DNA of 64,000 nucleotides from Ligustrum vulgare (taxonomy: Eukaryota > Streptophyta > Magnoliopsida > Lamiales > Oleaceae): assembly GCA_963555705.1 (NCBI GenBank), contig OY743181.1, forward strand, positions 27,284,513 through 27,348,512, in the 5' to 3' direction. Both the position numbers and the translations under genes were made by a program. Every line of letters starts with the position of its first letter. Within the stretch, counting starts at the first letter, position 1. The notes under the pieces were generated by a model. The model was not told the DNA's origin and searched no databases. It was given only the letters and a program-made list of their open reading frames with translations. This document shows, piece after piece, positions 31,690-41,639 of this stretch.

Positions 31690-33160
31690 CATGATAAAAT
31701 GGTATTGATATAACACATCTCAATCGTCACTTTTGCAAGTGTGTGACCAAGCACGATTTCGTTGAATCAAAATAAAGTCAATTACAATTTCTTTCCTCCG
31801 CTAGTGGTTCTGCTACTGAATCTATACTTTCAAATTGGATGTAATATTTCGAAGAAGAGAATCGAACTTGCATGATTCAATTCGTTGTGGGGTGGAGTTT
31901 CCACTAAGTATAGTGGACAACGAACACTTTGTTACCTGCATCAACCGTTATAATCAATCCAGGTATGTTGGTATTAGTCGAAACATCCTGTGTTTTGATA
32001 CTATAGAATATTTTCATAAAATTAATAATCAATTAATAATCGATTTAAGGAAATATAGTTGTGTTATTTCTTTTACTTCCAATTTTTGGGAAGGTATTAA
32101 CAAAAAAAGTTATATTGCTGTAACTGTACACTACATTGATCCGCTTTAGGCTATGCATAAAAAATTATAGCTTTTAAAATTATAAAATTTCATCATACTG
32201 CAACCAACATATTTAATGTTATACTACAAATTGTTAGAGAATATGGTTTCGAAAGTAAAATTCGATCATGTACTTTTAATAATGCTAGTGTAAATAAGCC
32301 TGTAATAGATAAGTTATGTAGGATTCTTATTCCGGAATTTGGTAATTTTTTATTCCATATTAGATGTGTTTATCATATTTTAAATTTAATTGCTCTAGAT
32401 GGAATTAGACATATTAAAGATAAAATGGATAGACTTAGAAATGCATTAGTGCACATAACTATATCAACGAGTAGAAAATAATACTTTGAAGAGATGTGTT
32501 CACAATACGGTAAAGATGCTAAGAAATTTATCACCGACGTAGGCCATAAGTGGAACTCTACATATATGTTATTTAAATCATGTGAAGGTTATGAGCACAT
32601 ATTAACTGAGTATTATAACAATATAACACTTAGGAATGAAAATGATCCTCTAATAATAGAATCAGATTGAGAAGCTTCTTTAAAGTTAAAAGATTTTTGA
32701 CAAGGTTTTTTTTACAATTCAACCAACATATAATATGAGGTATATTTCCCAACTAGTTCAAGAGTTCTTGAACCTCTTTATGTTATTGCAAGAAATTTTT
32801 ATAGATACAGAAATGACATATTTTTTGTTGATATGATAATTGTTAAGGAAATAAAATTTAGAAAATATTGATAATATTTACCTATGTTATTTTCCTTAGC
32901 ATGCGTAATGGACCCGAGTTACAATTTAAAGGGTATGAAACTTATTATTTCAAAAATCAATAGCTCGTTGATTTTTAAAACCCTTATCACTTATAATAAT
33001 TTAGAAACTACGTTAGTAAGCATGTATACTTTATATGCAGCATGATTAGGAGCTAATGTTAGTCATACACAATCTGTACCATCACGTGCCACTACACTTG
33101 AAGACGACGAAGTAGAACTATTAGATATAATAGAAGAAATGAGTCGATCACAAGGCTAAT
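31690..33160 (+). pseudogene. hAT transposase pseudogene
   Basis: In shifting frames the plus strand encodes a BED-finger end (HLNRHFCKC near 31710), then VEFPLSIVDNEHF and YSCVISFTSNFWEGINKKSY, which contains the first part of the hAT RNase H-like core. Next come YGFESKIRSCTFNNASVNK, FHIRCVYHILNLIA and GHKWNSTYMLFKSCEGY, all typical of plant hAT transposases, then VMDPSYNL and a Glu/Asp-rich end. At least six stops or frameshifts are present and the N-terminus is cut off next to EVE1. The C-terminal dimerisation domain is not recognisable. Confidence 0.8.
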
Positions 33161-33440
33161 AACTCTTTCTCATATATAGACATCCCCAGTTTTCCAGCAC
33201 TGATAGCTTGACTGTAATATGCGAAGGGTCTCCCTTGTTGCATCAAAACGGCTCCCAATCCTCCATAGCATGCATCTGTTTCGATCGTGAATGGATGTTC
33301 AAAATCTGGCATTGCTAGTATAGGAGTGGTGCTCATCACAGTTTTCAGCTGATTGAAGGCTGATTCAACCATTTCATTCCATACAAATCCATCCTTCTTC
33401 AGTAGATCAATTAGGGGTTTGGCACTTTGGCTAGACTTCC
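33148..33440 (-). pseudogene. Ty3/gypsy RT-RNase H junction fragment
   Basis: Minus-strand frame GFVWNEMVESAFNQLK is followed by TTPILAMPDFEHPFTIETDA and GGLGAVLMQQGRPFAYYS, the standard start of gypsy RNase H. It is only about 95 codons long, with no RT fingers or integrase attached. It belongs to a different, chromovirus-like element than the one at 1-6446, judged by sequence difference alone. Confidence 0.8.
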
Positions 33441-33454
33441 ATAACCCCTGACAA

Positions 33455-33640
33455 ACTTCCTATATCTACCACTCGAACCTTAAGGACAAGGTTCATTTAA
33501 AGGGGGGGGGGGTGGATGGCAGAGTTAACCCCTGCTAGCTAACCTCACCACCTTATACATGTGATTTCTCTACACCCAACTGATCTAGAAGGTTTTGTGC
33601 AACTCTATAAGTAGAGCACATGTCAAGGAGAAAAGTGTGA
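33455..33640 (+). repeat. Inverted gypsy scrap: pol end, polypurine tract and LTR start
   Basis: On the plus strand ACTCGAACCTTAAGGACAAG resembles the LEDKV-type end of gypsy pol. It is followed by AAAGGGGGGGGGG (33496-33508), a polypurine tract-like run, then TGGATGGC and about 130 bases including CTATAAGTAGAGCAC, which could be an LTR promoter. It is opposite in orientation to both neighbouring gypsy fragments. Confidence 0.4.
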
Positions 33641-33922
33641 AATGAATATCGGCTGTTTAATAGACTTCTCCCCCTTCTCTCCCATTCGTATTCCCCTTAT
33701 CAATTGGGCTACCATTGACACTATCGATTCATACCTATCATTAGATTCTGCCATTCTCTTATTCATTTCCACGATGGCTCCTTCAATGGTATCGAGTCTA
33801 GACATCTTCTCTTCCAATTTCTTCACAGAGGTTTTCACATCCTGAAAGGCAACATCCAACTCCTCAATCTCCTTATCATACTTCTTAAATTGTTCTTCCA
33901 TAGCCATTCCTCTCGTTAGCAT
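33640..33922 (-). pseudogene. gypsy gag N-terminal fragment
   Basis: A frame of 94 codons starting MLTRGMAMEEQFKKYDKEIE lies 18 bases downstream of a primer-binding site. It is a predicted coiled coil (VKKLEEKMSRLDTIEGAI), the usual N-terminus of chromovirus-type gag read-through products. It stops abruptly at the junction near 33640, with no capsid domain. Confidence 0.55.
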
Positions 33923-33939
33923 CCCAGACGGACTTCACC

Positions 33940-34260
33940 GCTCCGATACCAAAATCTCACAACCCAATCTATTCACAACTAAACTCAACCACAAAACGCA
34001 GCAATAACTGGAAACAAAATCAATTAAAGAACATTACCCAGCTGGGATTTCATTGAATAACGATTCTCACAGAAAATGAATGAAAAACAGAGTGTGAGGT
34101 GAGAGAGAATTAAGAAGAATGAGGGAGAAGATTCTGCAGAAGAATTCTGTCAAAACAAATCACGTGTTCTCTCTACCAGATAACTAATTACATATAAGTC
34201 AAAAATCGTGTTTCTATATGGAATAAACGTAATATCATTTTTGCTAAGCAAAACGATGTC
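33940..34260 (-). repeat. Primer-binding site and probable LTR of the gypsy fragment
   Basis: Minus-strand TGGTATCGGAGC (33940-33951) is one base off the tRNA-Met primer site. The 300 bases upstream (33955-34260) are LTR-like in position. The exact ends are not visible. Confidence 0.5.
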
Positions 34261-34399
34261 GTTGAGGTTCTCCCCTGTTTATTTGAATTTTAGTTGCTAC
34301 CGTTAAGCTGTCTTCTTGTCGGACCTCTTCCCTTTGCTCGTCCATTCCTTCAGTAATTTTGCCGATTTTGCTGGGTTTGCTGGTGGCTCTTCATGACAT

Positions 34400-34720
34400 G
34401 TTTTATTTTATTTTTTTAAAGTTTTTCTCCACTTATATTTCTTCTATACTTTTTTAAAGAAAGATAATTTCAAAAAGGAATAAGATCATCAAATAAGAAA
34501 TATTTACTCTTCCCATTGCCGATTTCTTCTGGCATAATGATTTTTGTATTTTCCCCGATTTTCCCATACGAACTTTTTCCAAACTTCAGTTGGTTATTTT
34601 GATTTAATTTTTTTAGTTTTTTTCCACTTATATTTATTCTATTTTTAAATTTTTTTTAGATCGTTTCCAAAAAATAGGAACGAGATTATCAAACAGACAA
34701 TTTTTTTTACATTTCAAGTT
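34400..34720. repeat. Diverged direct repeats of about 90 bp in an AT-rich spacer
   Basis: TTTTTCTCCACTTATATTTC with downstream AAAAAGGAATAAGATCATCA (34420-34495) recurs as TTTTTTCCACTTATATTTAT with AAAAATAGGAACGAGATTAT (34618-34697). No gene is seen in 34260-35020. Confidence 0.6.
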
Positions 34721-36553
34721 TGTTATCTTGCATAGATTTTGAATTTAGTTTTTAGAGATTGTTGATTTGGAGTAGGTTTTATAAGTAATAGTTGTTTCGT
34801 GATGTTTTTCAAGATTTTAGGAACTTGTGCACAGCTTCAAATTTTTTATTTTTACTTTAACTTGTCACCGAGATTTCAGGCTGTTGATTTTGTTATATTA
34901 GTTGTGGTTGATTTGAATTAAGGTTTATTAAATGAAAATCGTTCATACCAATACACTATCATTTATGATTTTCAATGTCTTTAAGACTATAGGAACTTTG
35001 TTGGTAGTTTAAAAGCAGCAACATTAAAAGATGGTATATAAATAGAATTTAAGCATATGGTGGTTCATTTTAGAAGTGAAAGAAGAAATAAAGATTTCCT
35101 CCTTGTGTTTGAAGTACAAATTCAAAGTAACGTGTGTCTGAACAATGACAGACAGGTAACAACACAAGTATGAAAGAAATCTTACTGTTGGATGATAGTA
35201 CACATACATCATCCCAAATATCCATAGATATCAATCAAGGTCTGAGTGGGAATGTCAGGCATGCAAAGGGTGATGTTTTGCTTTTGAAAGACCTGGATCA
35301 TCAATATAGCCTGAAACATATCGACACAGAACGAGATGCTTATTTCCAATGACTACATGATAAAAGCAACAGTACAAGAAGTTACTAACCAAGCAAGAAA
35401 GTGAATGGACTCCACTATATGTCAAACACTCGTCACTTCCCAAATAAGAAAGAAGAAGCAGCCTATGATATTTCCTCGCGATAGCCCTTAACTCGTTTTT
35501 TGAAAATGCCAAGGTCCACACAAACCATGAGAGTGAAAAGTTTGTGTATGAAGCTATGTTGTGTAACACGTAACAATTATTAAGCACAATAAGTACAATA
35601 CCACTTGAATGCCAAAAGTTCATTTGTTTCATCAGGAGCGAAGTGCATTTTACAATCATGATTTTATCTTAAAACTCATAAGCAAACGGTATTTGTATAA
35701 ACCTAGCAATAATTGTGCATGTAAGAGCGTCAATGGATCCAAAGAAAGAAAATCATATTATTTAAGTAAGAACATATTATGAAACACAAGCATGAGAAAA
35801 AAATCTAAGGAGTTTGTATTAACTAATAATAAGATCAAATCAGAAAAATCTTATAAAATGTATCATTCATTAAATTATCTCATAGCTTGTAGGACTATGG
35901 AATCTTCCAGCCAGGCTCCTAAAAACAAAAACTTCTCATAGGTCACGTTAATCATGCCCACCTGGGTAGTTTTCCTTGCCCGTACAATGTTGAGCTATGC
36001 GATGAATTTAAAAATCACCTAACTATCAATTTTATCTCAAACACAAAAATGTATTACGTTTTTAACTTGATTCATTTCAGAATTCATAAATACCGGTCAT
36101 ATATGTTTTATCTATATCTTGGAAGTTCTTAGTTACATAAAGCTTCAAAGGATATAAGAAAATAAACCATGTCGAAAATATATAGGGGAAAACCCAATAA
36201 TATGCTGCATCATGAAAGCCAAATATGTACTATATTTGCAAAATATTCCAATGAAACCCAAATGCCCATGAATAAATTTAAAAAATAAAATAAAAAAATA
36301 CATAATTTATCACAAGAAAGCTTGGTAACAATTTTCATATAAGAAAATAAAGCAAAGAAAATTGTTGTGGAATTCAGGAACAGATCATACAATATATCAA
36401 TTATCAAAGACAATATTAAATACTTATATAAGATTTCACAGCAAAAAACTGCCAGAGCATAAAATTAACTCGAGGCAGGATAGAATATAGATGGTAAATT
36501 TCCTTCATTTTCAGAAAATATGAAAGGTGAAAAAAAAATACATACCAAAAGAA

Positions 36554-37139
36554 TTAAAGACCCTGGTCAATAAGATAATCGCTAATCTTTTCAATCACTA
36601 TGTTGCGTTGGATTGGAGTCATAGGCTCGTCATATATACCAATGATTAAGGTCATAGTGGTCTTTTTTACTGTAACTCCACCAGTTGTGAAAGACCATAT
36701 AATTTAATTTATTTTTCACGCGCACACACACACACACACTCTTTCTGTAGTTCATAGGCTTGCAAGGATGCACGAATATGTATACAAATATAAATAGAAG
36801 AAATTGTGCTAGTTGATAAACTAAGAACATGGTCCTTATTTTCAATCCTTAGCAACCAGTATCAAAATCCAATTTGGACAAAGCTCATCTGGTCAATTTA
36901 ATGCTAAAACTACATTTATCAACATCTACAAACTCTAGCAAAAACAAGTAACACATTTACAAGCTATAAATTGAAACAAAGCTGAGATGATAAAAATATC
37001 TTTTTTCCCCTCCTATAACAACTCATGCCTCGCCTTGAATTACCATGTATTTGATATCACGAAGGTACGAGTCAGTAGGAGCAAGGGAACCAAGATTTTC
37101 AAAGTTATTCATGGTAGCATTGATTCCTTAAGGCTTGAA
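36554..37139 (-). pseudogene. Profilin gene fragment (exons 2 and 3)
   Basis: Exon 2 (about 37000-37139) reads [21 protein letters not shown] followed by [20 protein letters not shown], stop, VVI. This is the central part of plant profilin with the KYMVIQGE signature. Exon 3 (36554-36686) reads [20 protein letters not shown] followed by [20 protein letters not shown] and GL-stop, the full profilin C-terminus. Exon 1 (the MSWQ-type start) is not found upstream. Two stops in exon 2 and several substitutions show it is dead. Profilin binds G-actin and poly-proline. The retained intron indicates DNA-level copying rather than retrotransposition. Confidence 0.85.
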
Positions 37140-37289
37140 CAAACGAGGTACCAAAAATGCAACTTATCATATGTTTCTTTGTTGGAGTTAAAATAGTTGA
37201 AAAGTTTATAAGAGAGCTCCACCGAACCATTACTATCAGTTAATCTTAGTCTCATGAAATTTCCATCAAAACGTCTAAATGGGTAAAAT

Positions 37290-38420
37290 TATTACCTGGC
37301 CACGATCTTCCATTGTGGTAGCTCCATCTAGAATTTTTTGGATCACATTTCTTATAATCCACCACTTGCAAGATATGCATGTTAATTCGGCACAATCTAA
37401 TAGTATCAAACTTTTCGAAACGTTTATGATCTACATTAAAAATGAAAGGTGTCATTATACATAGAACGAATCACACCAAAAGAAAAGGACACGCCCAAGA
37501 AACTATTATGAAAAACAAACATAAAAACTGTACAAATTATTTACCTATTATGAAGACAACCTGAATCTAAAAGGAAGTTGAAAGTAATCAGATTTTTTTC
37601 TTCCTTTTATCATAATTAGGAAATTAAAACATAAAACTATGCGGATTGGATAAGTTTCTAATCGTACCACCAAGAATACAATGAACATCAATAGTCAAGA
37701 AAAATGAAAAAAAAAATCCAACTTAACTCAATAACGGTTGTACAACTTTTCCTCAACGATCACCTGACGCCTACCAAATGCAACTGGAAAATCCTGGGAA
37801 ATTAAAATAATACAGGTAAATGCAAGCCAAAAATAGCAAATAAAACTGAGATTTATGTTGGGTAAGGGTGGAAATGTAGTATTTTGCTCCGAAAACCATC
37901 ACAAAGTATCTAAACGTGAAGAATCGAAGAAAGAACCACATGAAATCAGGTAACAAGGAGGGAGAATTTCTTGTCTCTGATGAGTTCGATTGATGGTTTT
38001 GTTATTACCATAAAATAGGTAGTACAACTTTTCCTTAACGATCACCTGATGCATACCAAATGCAACTGGAAAAGCCTGAAAATTATGACGTAATGACATA
38101 TAAAACTGATTATTTTAAGAACCCTACCTCTAAAGCAGCATTCGTAAACTGTAGATAGATCGATGCTCATTCTTCAGTACACTGATACAGCAAAGAAAAT
38201 AGAGAAAGTCGGTTGCGTGGAAATTCTAGATAAACACCAAAAAACACAGTGAGCAGATATTTTTTAGAACAAACACTTGGTGTAGATCGTACATACCTGC
38301 ACGATCGGTGCAATTTGAATGGAACGAATCGAACCACAATCGACAGGAAAATGGAACTCCACTTCGGCGGTGGTGACTTTGTGGCCGGGGCTTGAGCAGG
38401 GGCTAGGTGTTTAGGAAAGC
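37290..38420 (-). pseudogene. Unidentified exon-like fragments upstream of the profilin relic
   Basis: Minus-strand pieces with plausible splice sites are present. 38298-38413 reads HKVTTAEVEFHFPVDCGSIR and ends at CAG/GTATGTAC. One exon (about 37995-38078) reads FPVAFGMHQVIVKEKLYY and has a near duplicate at 37735-37798 (FPVAFGRRQVIVEEKLYN). 37300-37440 reads DHKRFEKFDTIRLCR and ends at GGCCAG/GTAATA. I cannot name the family. The near-duplicate exons suggest an internal duplication. The region 34990-38600 may be one captured block together with profilin, but I see no transposon ends. Confidence 0.4.
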
Positions 38421-38921
38421 AGAGGGAATTGCAGAGTATGGACGATGGAGTGAGAATTGGAGAAAGGCGAAATGGTTGGTTGCGTGTTAAAATGGAAATG
38501 AGTTACAGCTCAAAAATTAGCTCGGCTCGAAAATGTGGATTGTGAAGGGAGTAAAACAAGTGATCTGAAGTTGGGCCAAAAAATTGGCGGCTGCAGCCTA
38601 TGTAATGGGTCTTGTTTGGTTAGTAGCTGAAGACAAAAGTGACTTATTTCTGGCTTATGTGGCTTATGAATAGTATTTTAAAACATACTCTTATAATATA
38701 TAGGGATATATATATAATGGCGGAAACCAATTTTTTTTTTTCCTTTGATTCTATGACATATTTTCAAATCCACTTATTCTTGTTTTTTCAATTATTTAAT
38801 TATTATAGCGACCACGGGCTGCATCTCCTAGATAGGCTTTCTGCATTTGTCGTATCTTGCTTCCTCTTTCAGAAACAACTTAAAGGTATTGATTAAGAAG
38901 TGTTTTGATCTAAAACCCATT

Positions 38922-39207
38922 GTGAGTTTCTTATGAAACTCACACCCTACCCCCCTATGGTGGGTGGGCAGTGGGGTCCGTCTGCCATTATCCAACCCCC
39001 ATCCGCCACATGGCGGATGGGTTTTATAACGAGTGCCCATCATGGGCACTAGATCATTTCCCTGATTACGAATCCTAAATTTTTCCCTGAATTGTCCCAA
39101 GGAAACTTATGTGGCGGATGGGTTTTATAACTAGTGCCCATCATGAGCACTAGATCATTTCCCTGATTAAGAATCCTAAATTTTCCCCTGAATTGTCCCA
39201 AGGAAAC
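38922..39207. repeat. Palindrome-rich tandem duplication
   Basis: Two copies of a 101-bp unit (39011-39111 and 39112-39207) start TGGCGGATGGGTTTTATAAC. Each contains a palindrome GTGCCCATCATGGGCAC or its variant. Just upstream are two more perfect hairpins: GTGAGTTTC-TTAT-GAAACTCAC (38922-38943) and CCATCCGCCA-CA-TGGCGGATGG (38999-39020). Confidence 0.85.
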
Positions 39208-39719
39208 TAAGTTTCATATGCTTTTTGTATTTTCGAGTTAAGTGAGATTACAATAAGTTGATTATTAGGTTTATTAGGTATTGTTTTTACCGTTTAATGC
39301 AATCTGGTAAGGGAGTTAGGAGTATTTTGTTTATGTGTCCCAATAAAATTTTATTAAATTATTCATTATCATATTTATTTTATTATTAAGACAAAACAGT
39401 GATTCATTAATTTGTTTGTTGAAATATATTGATGAGAAATGATAAGAAAAGATTTTGTTCCCCTTTTTTAATGATGAATGATGTCAATTAGATGTACTTC
39501 CGTTTCGGGTATTTATGGTGGTTATGATACAAATGAATATAGTTTCTTTATTAAAATTAAGTAAATACCTTCTTTTGTTATTTCGTTTACTTTATTTAGG
39601 CATTATTTGGGAGAGTAAGAATATGCTTTATAAGGTACATTTTCTAGGGGGCATTAAAAATGATGTCTACTTTTTTACATAACGTTCCGATAATTTAGTA
39701 AAAAGAAAAAAAAAAAAAA

Positions 39720-39952
39720 GGTGTAACCCACACCTTGAGGGCTCCAACCGACCCTGTCCTGAGCCATTGATTGAGGAAATTAATCGCAGGTTATGTCTCC
39801 CAGAACCGGGTGGAGGACTTGATGGTAAGCCCAAAGTTTGGGTAACTCCCGCTGGTAACAATGTACAAATCCAATATTTCAGGATTCGAACCCTGCACAC
39901 CACTGCACTGAGCCTTATCAGCCATTCCCTTTGTCATTGGGAGATGTGCCCA
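39720..39952 (-). repeat. tRNA-derived SINE (copy 1)
   Basis: On the minus strand it starts GGGCACATCTCCCAATGAC, has the pol III B box GGTTCGAATCC (39882-39892 region), and ends in the hairpin AAGGTGTGGGTTACACC followed by a T-rich run (39706-39719). It matches the SINE at 44517-44771 over its full length at roughly 65-70 percent by eye. Confidence 0.8.
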
Positions 39953-40336
39953 TTATATGGCTGCTATGATATTAGTTAATTGTTTTTCCTCTCTTTTTTT
40001 TTTTGGAACTTATATTTCTTTTTTTTTTTAATGAAAGATCATTGTCAAAAAAATATGGAACAGTTGTTGGGGTGGTCAGATATTTGTGGTTCATTTGTTG
40101 GTTCTTCATCTGCTAGAAAACGTTTTTCAGTATGAATGAAGAAATTTCTTCAATCCAGTCATCAAATATTATAAACGGTTAGTTATTGTGTTTTATCAAA
40201 TGGTAACGTTTCACTTTTTGTTTTATATTTTCCATTTGGTGTTAATTCTTTTTCTTTCTTATTATGCAATTTATTTTTTTATTTAACAAAACTTATTTGC
40301 TTAGCATGTGTTACCCTTTTAAATGCCAATGTTTAG

Positions 40337-41440
40337 GCAATGAAGATGCTATTAGTCTTGTTGACAAACGGCGGCGAGGATTTGCAAATCCAGACGTGCT
40401 TACATTAGCTGACAATTTTGAGCTTGTAGAATCTTCCATTGATCATCAAATTTGTAAGAGTTTATGTGTTTTGTTTAGTCTTCATTTCCTATTACATTTA
40501 TTTAATGATTGATAGAAAATACACTTGTACTATTTCTCCTTATATTAAGTTTATATTAGGTTTTTATGTCCAATCAGAGTTTTCTGTCAGTACAAAATAT
40601 GTGATGCATATATATTTTGGGTATATAATAAGCATGTTTGACAATGTTGTTATGTTTTATTGATTTCTTCTTAGAACAGAAAATGGTCACTCCATTGATC
40701 TCTTCCTAAATTATTATGCATGTTGTCTTTTTACAGATGAAATTTTGTCCAATTGTCACGTGTTGAGTGCACCTTCTACATGTAAACATTGGGGTGCTCT
40801 TAAATTTTACACAAAAACCAAAAACTTTTGTTGTGTTGATGGTAAGGTTAGTTTAAAATTACATGATGCACCAGAAGAACTATGGTCATTATATTCTTCA
40901 TGTTCAAAGAAAGTGCACATTTTATGAAATATGTATGAGGTTATAATTCTAACTTTTCGATGACATCACTTGGTGTGCACCATTATAAAAGTTTGTTTGA
41001 GGAATACAATGGAATTTATAGTTTTAGAATTCAAGGACAAGTTTATCACTTTATAAATGGAGTTATACCATCTAAAGATCAACCATCTCATCTCCAATTG
41101 TGTTTCATTGATACTGAACATGAAGTTGAGAATAGGTTGAATATTGGAAATGGACTTAAAGGATCTTTTTTGCTAAAATTAATGAATATTCTGAATGTCA
41201 ATCCATATGTAAATTTGTTTTGAAGCTTAGGTGCACTTCCATACCTAAAATCACAATCTATTTTTATACATTCTAACCACCCTTCTTTAGATCAAAGAAG
41301 ATATAATGTGCCTATTGTTTCACAAATCGCTGCTGTTTTGGTTGATAATGAAGAATCACGTGATGTTCATATGTCCGATATTATTGTCCACTGTAAAAAT
41401 GGCGAAAATGCTTGTGTAAAGCATTACTTTTTGGCAAAAA
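40337..41440 (+). pseudogene. Helitron Rep-helicase, N-terminal part
   Basis: Exon-like pieces encode NEDAISLVDKRRRGFANPDV (40340), then HWGALKFYTKTKNFCCVDGK and PEELWSLYSS (40790-40905). A frameshift follows, then FRIQGQVYHFINGVIP with LQLCFIDTEHEVENRLNI (41010-41155). This is the Helitron_like_N pattern of plant RepHel proteins. RRYNVPIVSQIAAVLVDNEE (about 41291) follows after another stop. The gene is broken by stops, but the order is colinear with Helitron proteins. A SINE and the palindromic repeat precede it. The Helitron's own 5' end is not identified. Confidence 0.78.
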
Positions 41441-41548
41441 TGATAGGTTGATGGATATTGACCACTTCATATCACCTGAGGAGTTGCTTGAAATAGAAAA
41501 TCAAGGTTAATCATTTGTATTTATTTTTATTATTATTATTATTACTAC

Positions 41549-41623
<75 letters not shown>
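41549..41623. repeat. (TC)n(TA)n compound microsatellite
   Basis: CT dinucleotides to about 41578 followed by TA dinucleotides to 41623. It interrupts the Helitron Rep coding region between its N-terminal and HUH parts. Confidence 0.97.
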
Positions 41624-41626
<3 letters not shown>

Positions 41627-41639
41627 TTGAAAATAGTAT

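Noticed and set aside
35255..35659. A 134-codon minus-strand frame downstream of the profilin relic
   Set aside because: Composition looks like translated intron/UTR sequence and I recognise no domain.
39130..39156. A Helitron-like CTAG next to a hairpin
   Set aside because: The hairpin lies between two CTAG copies in a tandem duplication and lacks the spacing and hairpin sequence of the three real ends.
39667..39979. Reading frames with Pro/Gly-rich peptides on both strands
   Set aside because: They are translations of the SINE at 39720-39952.
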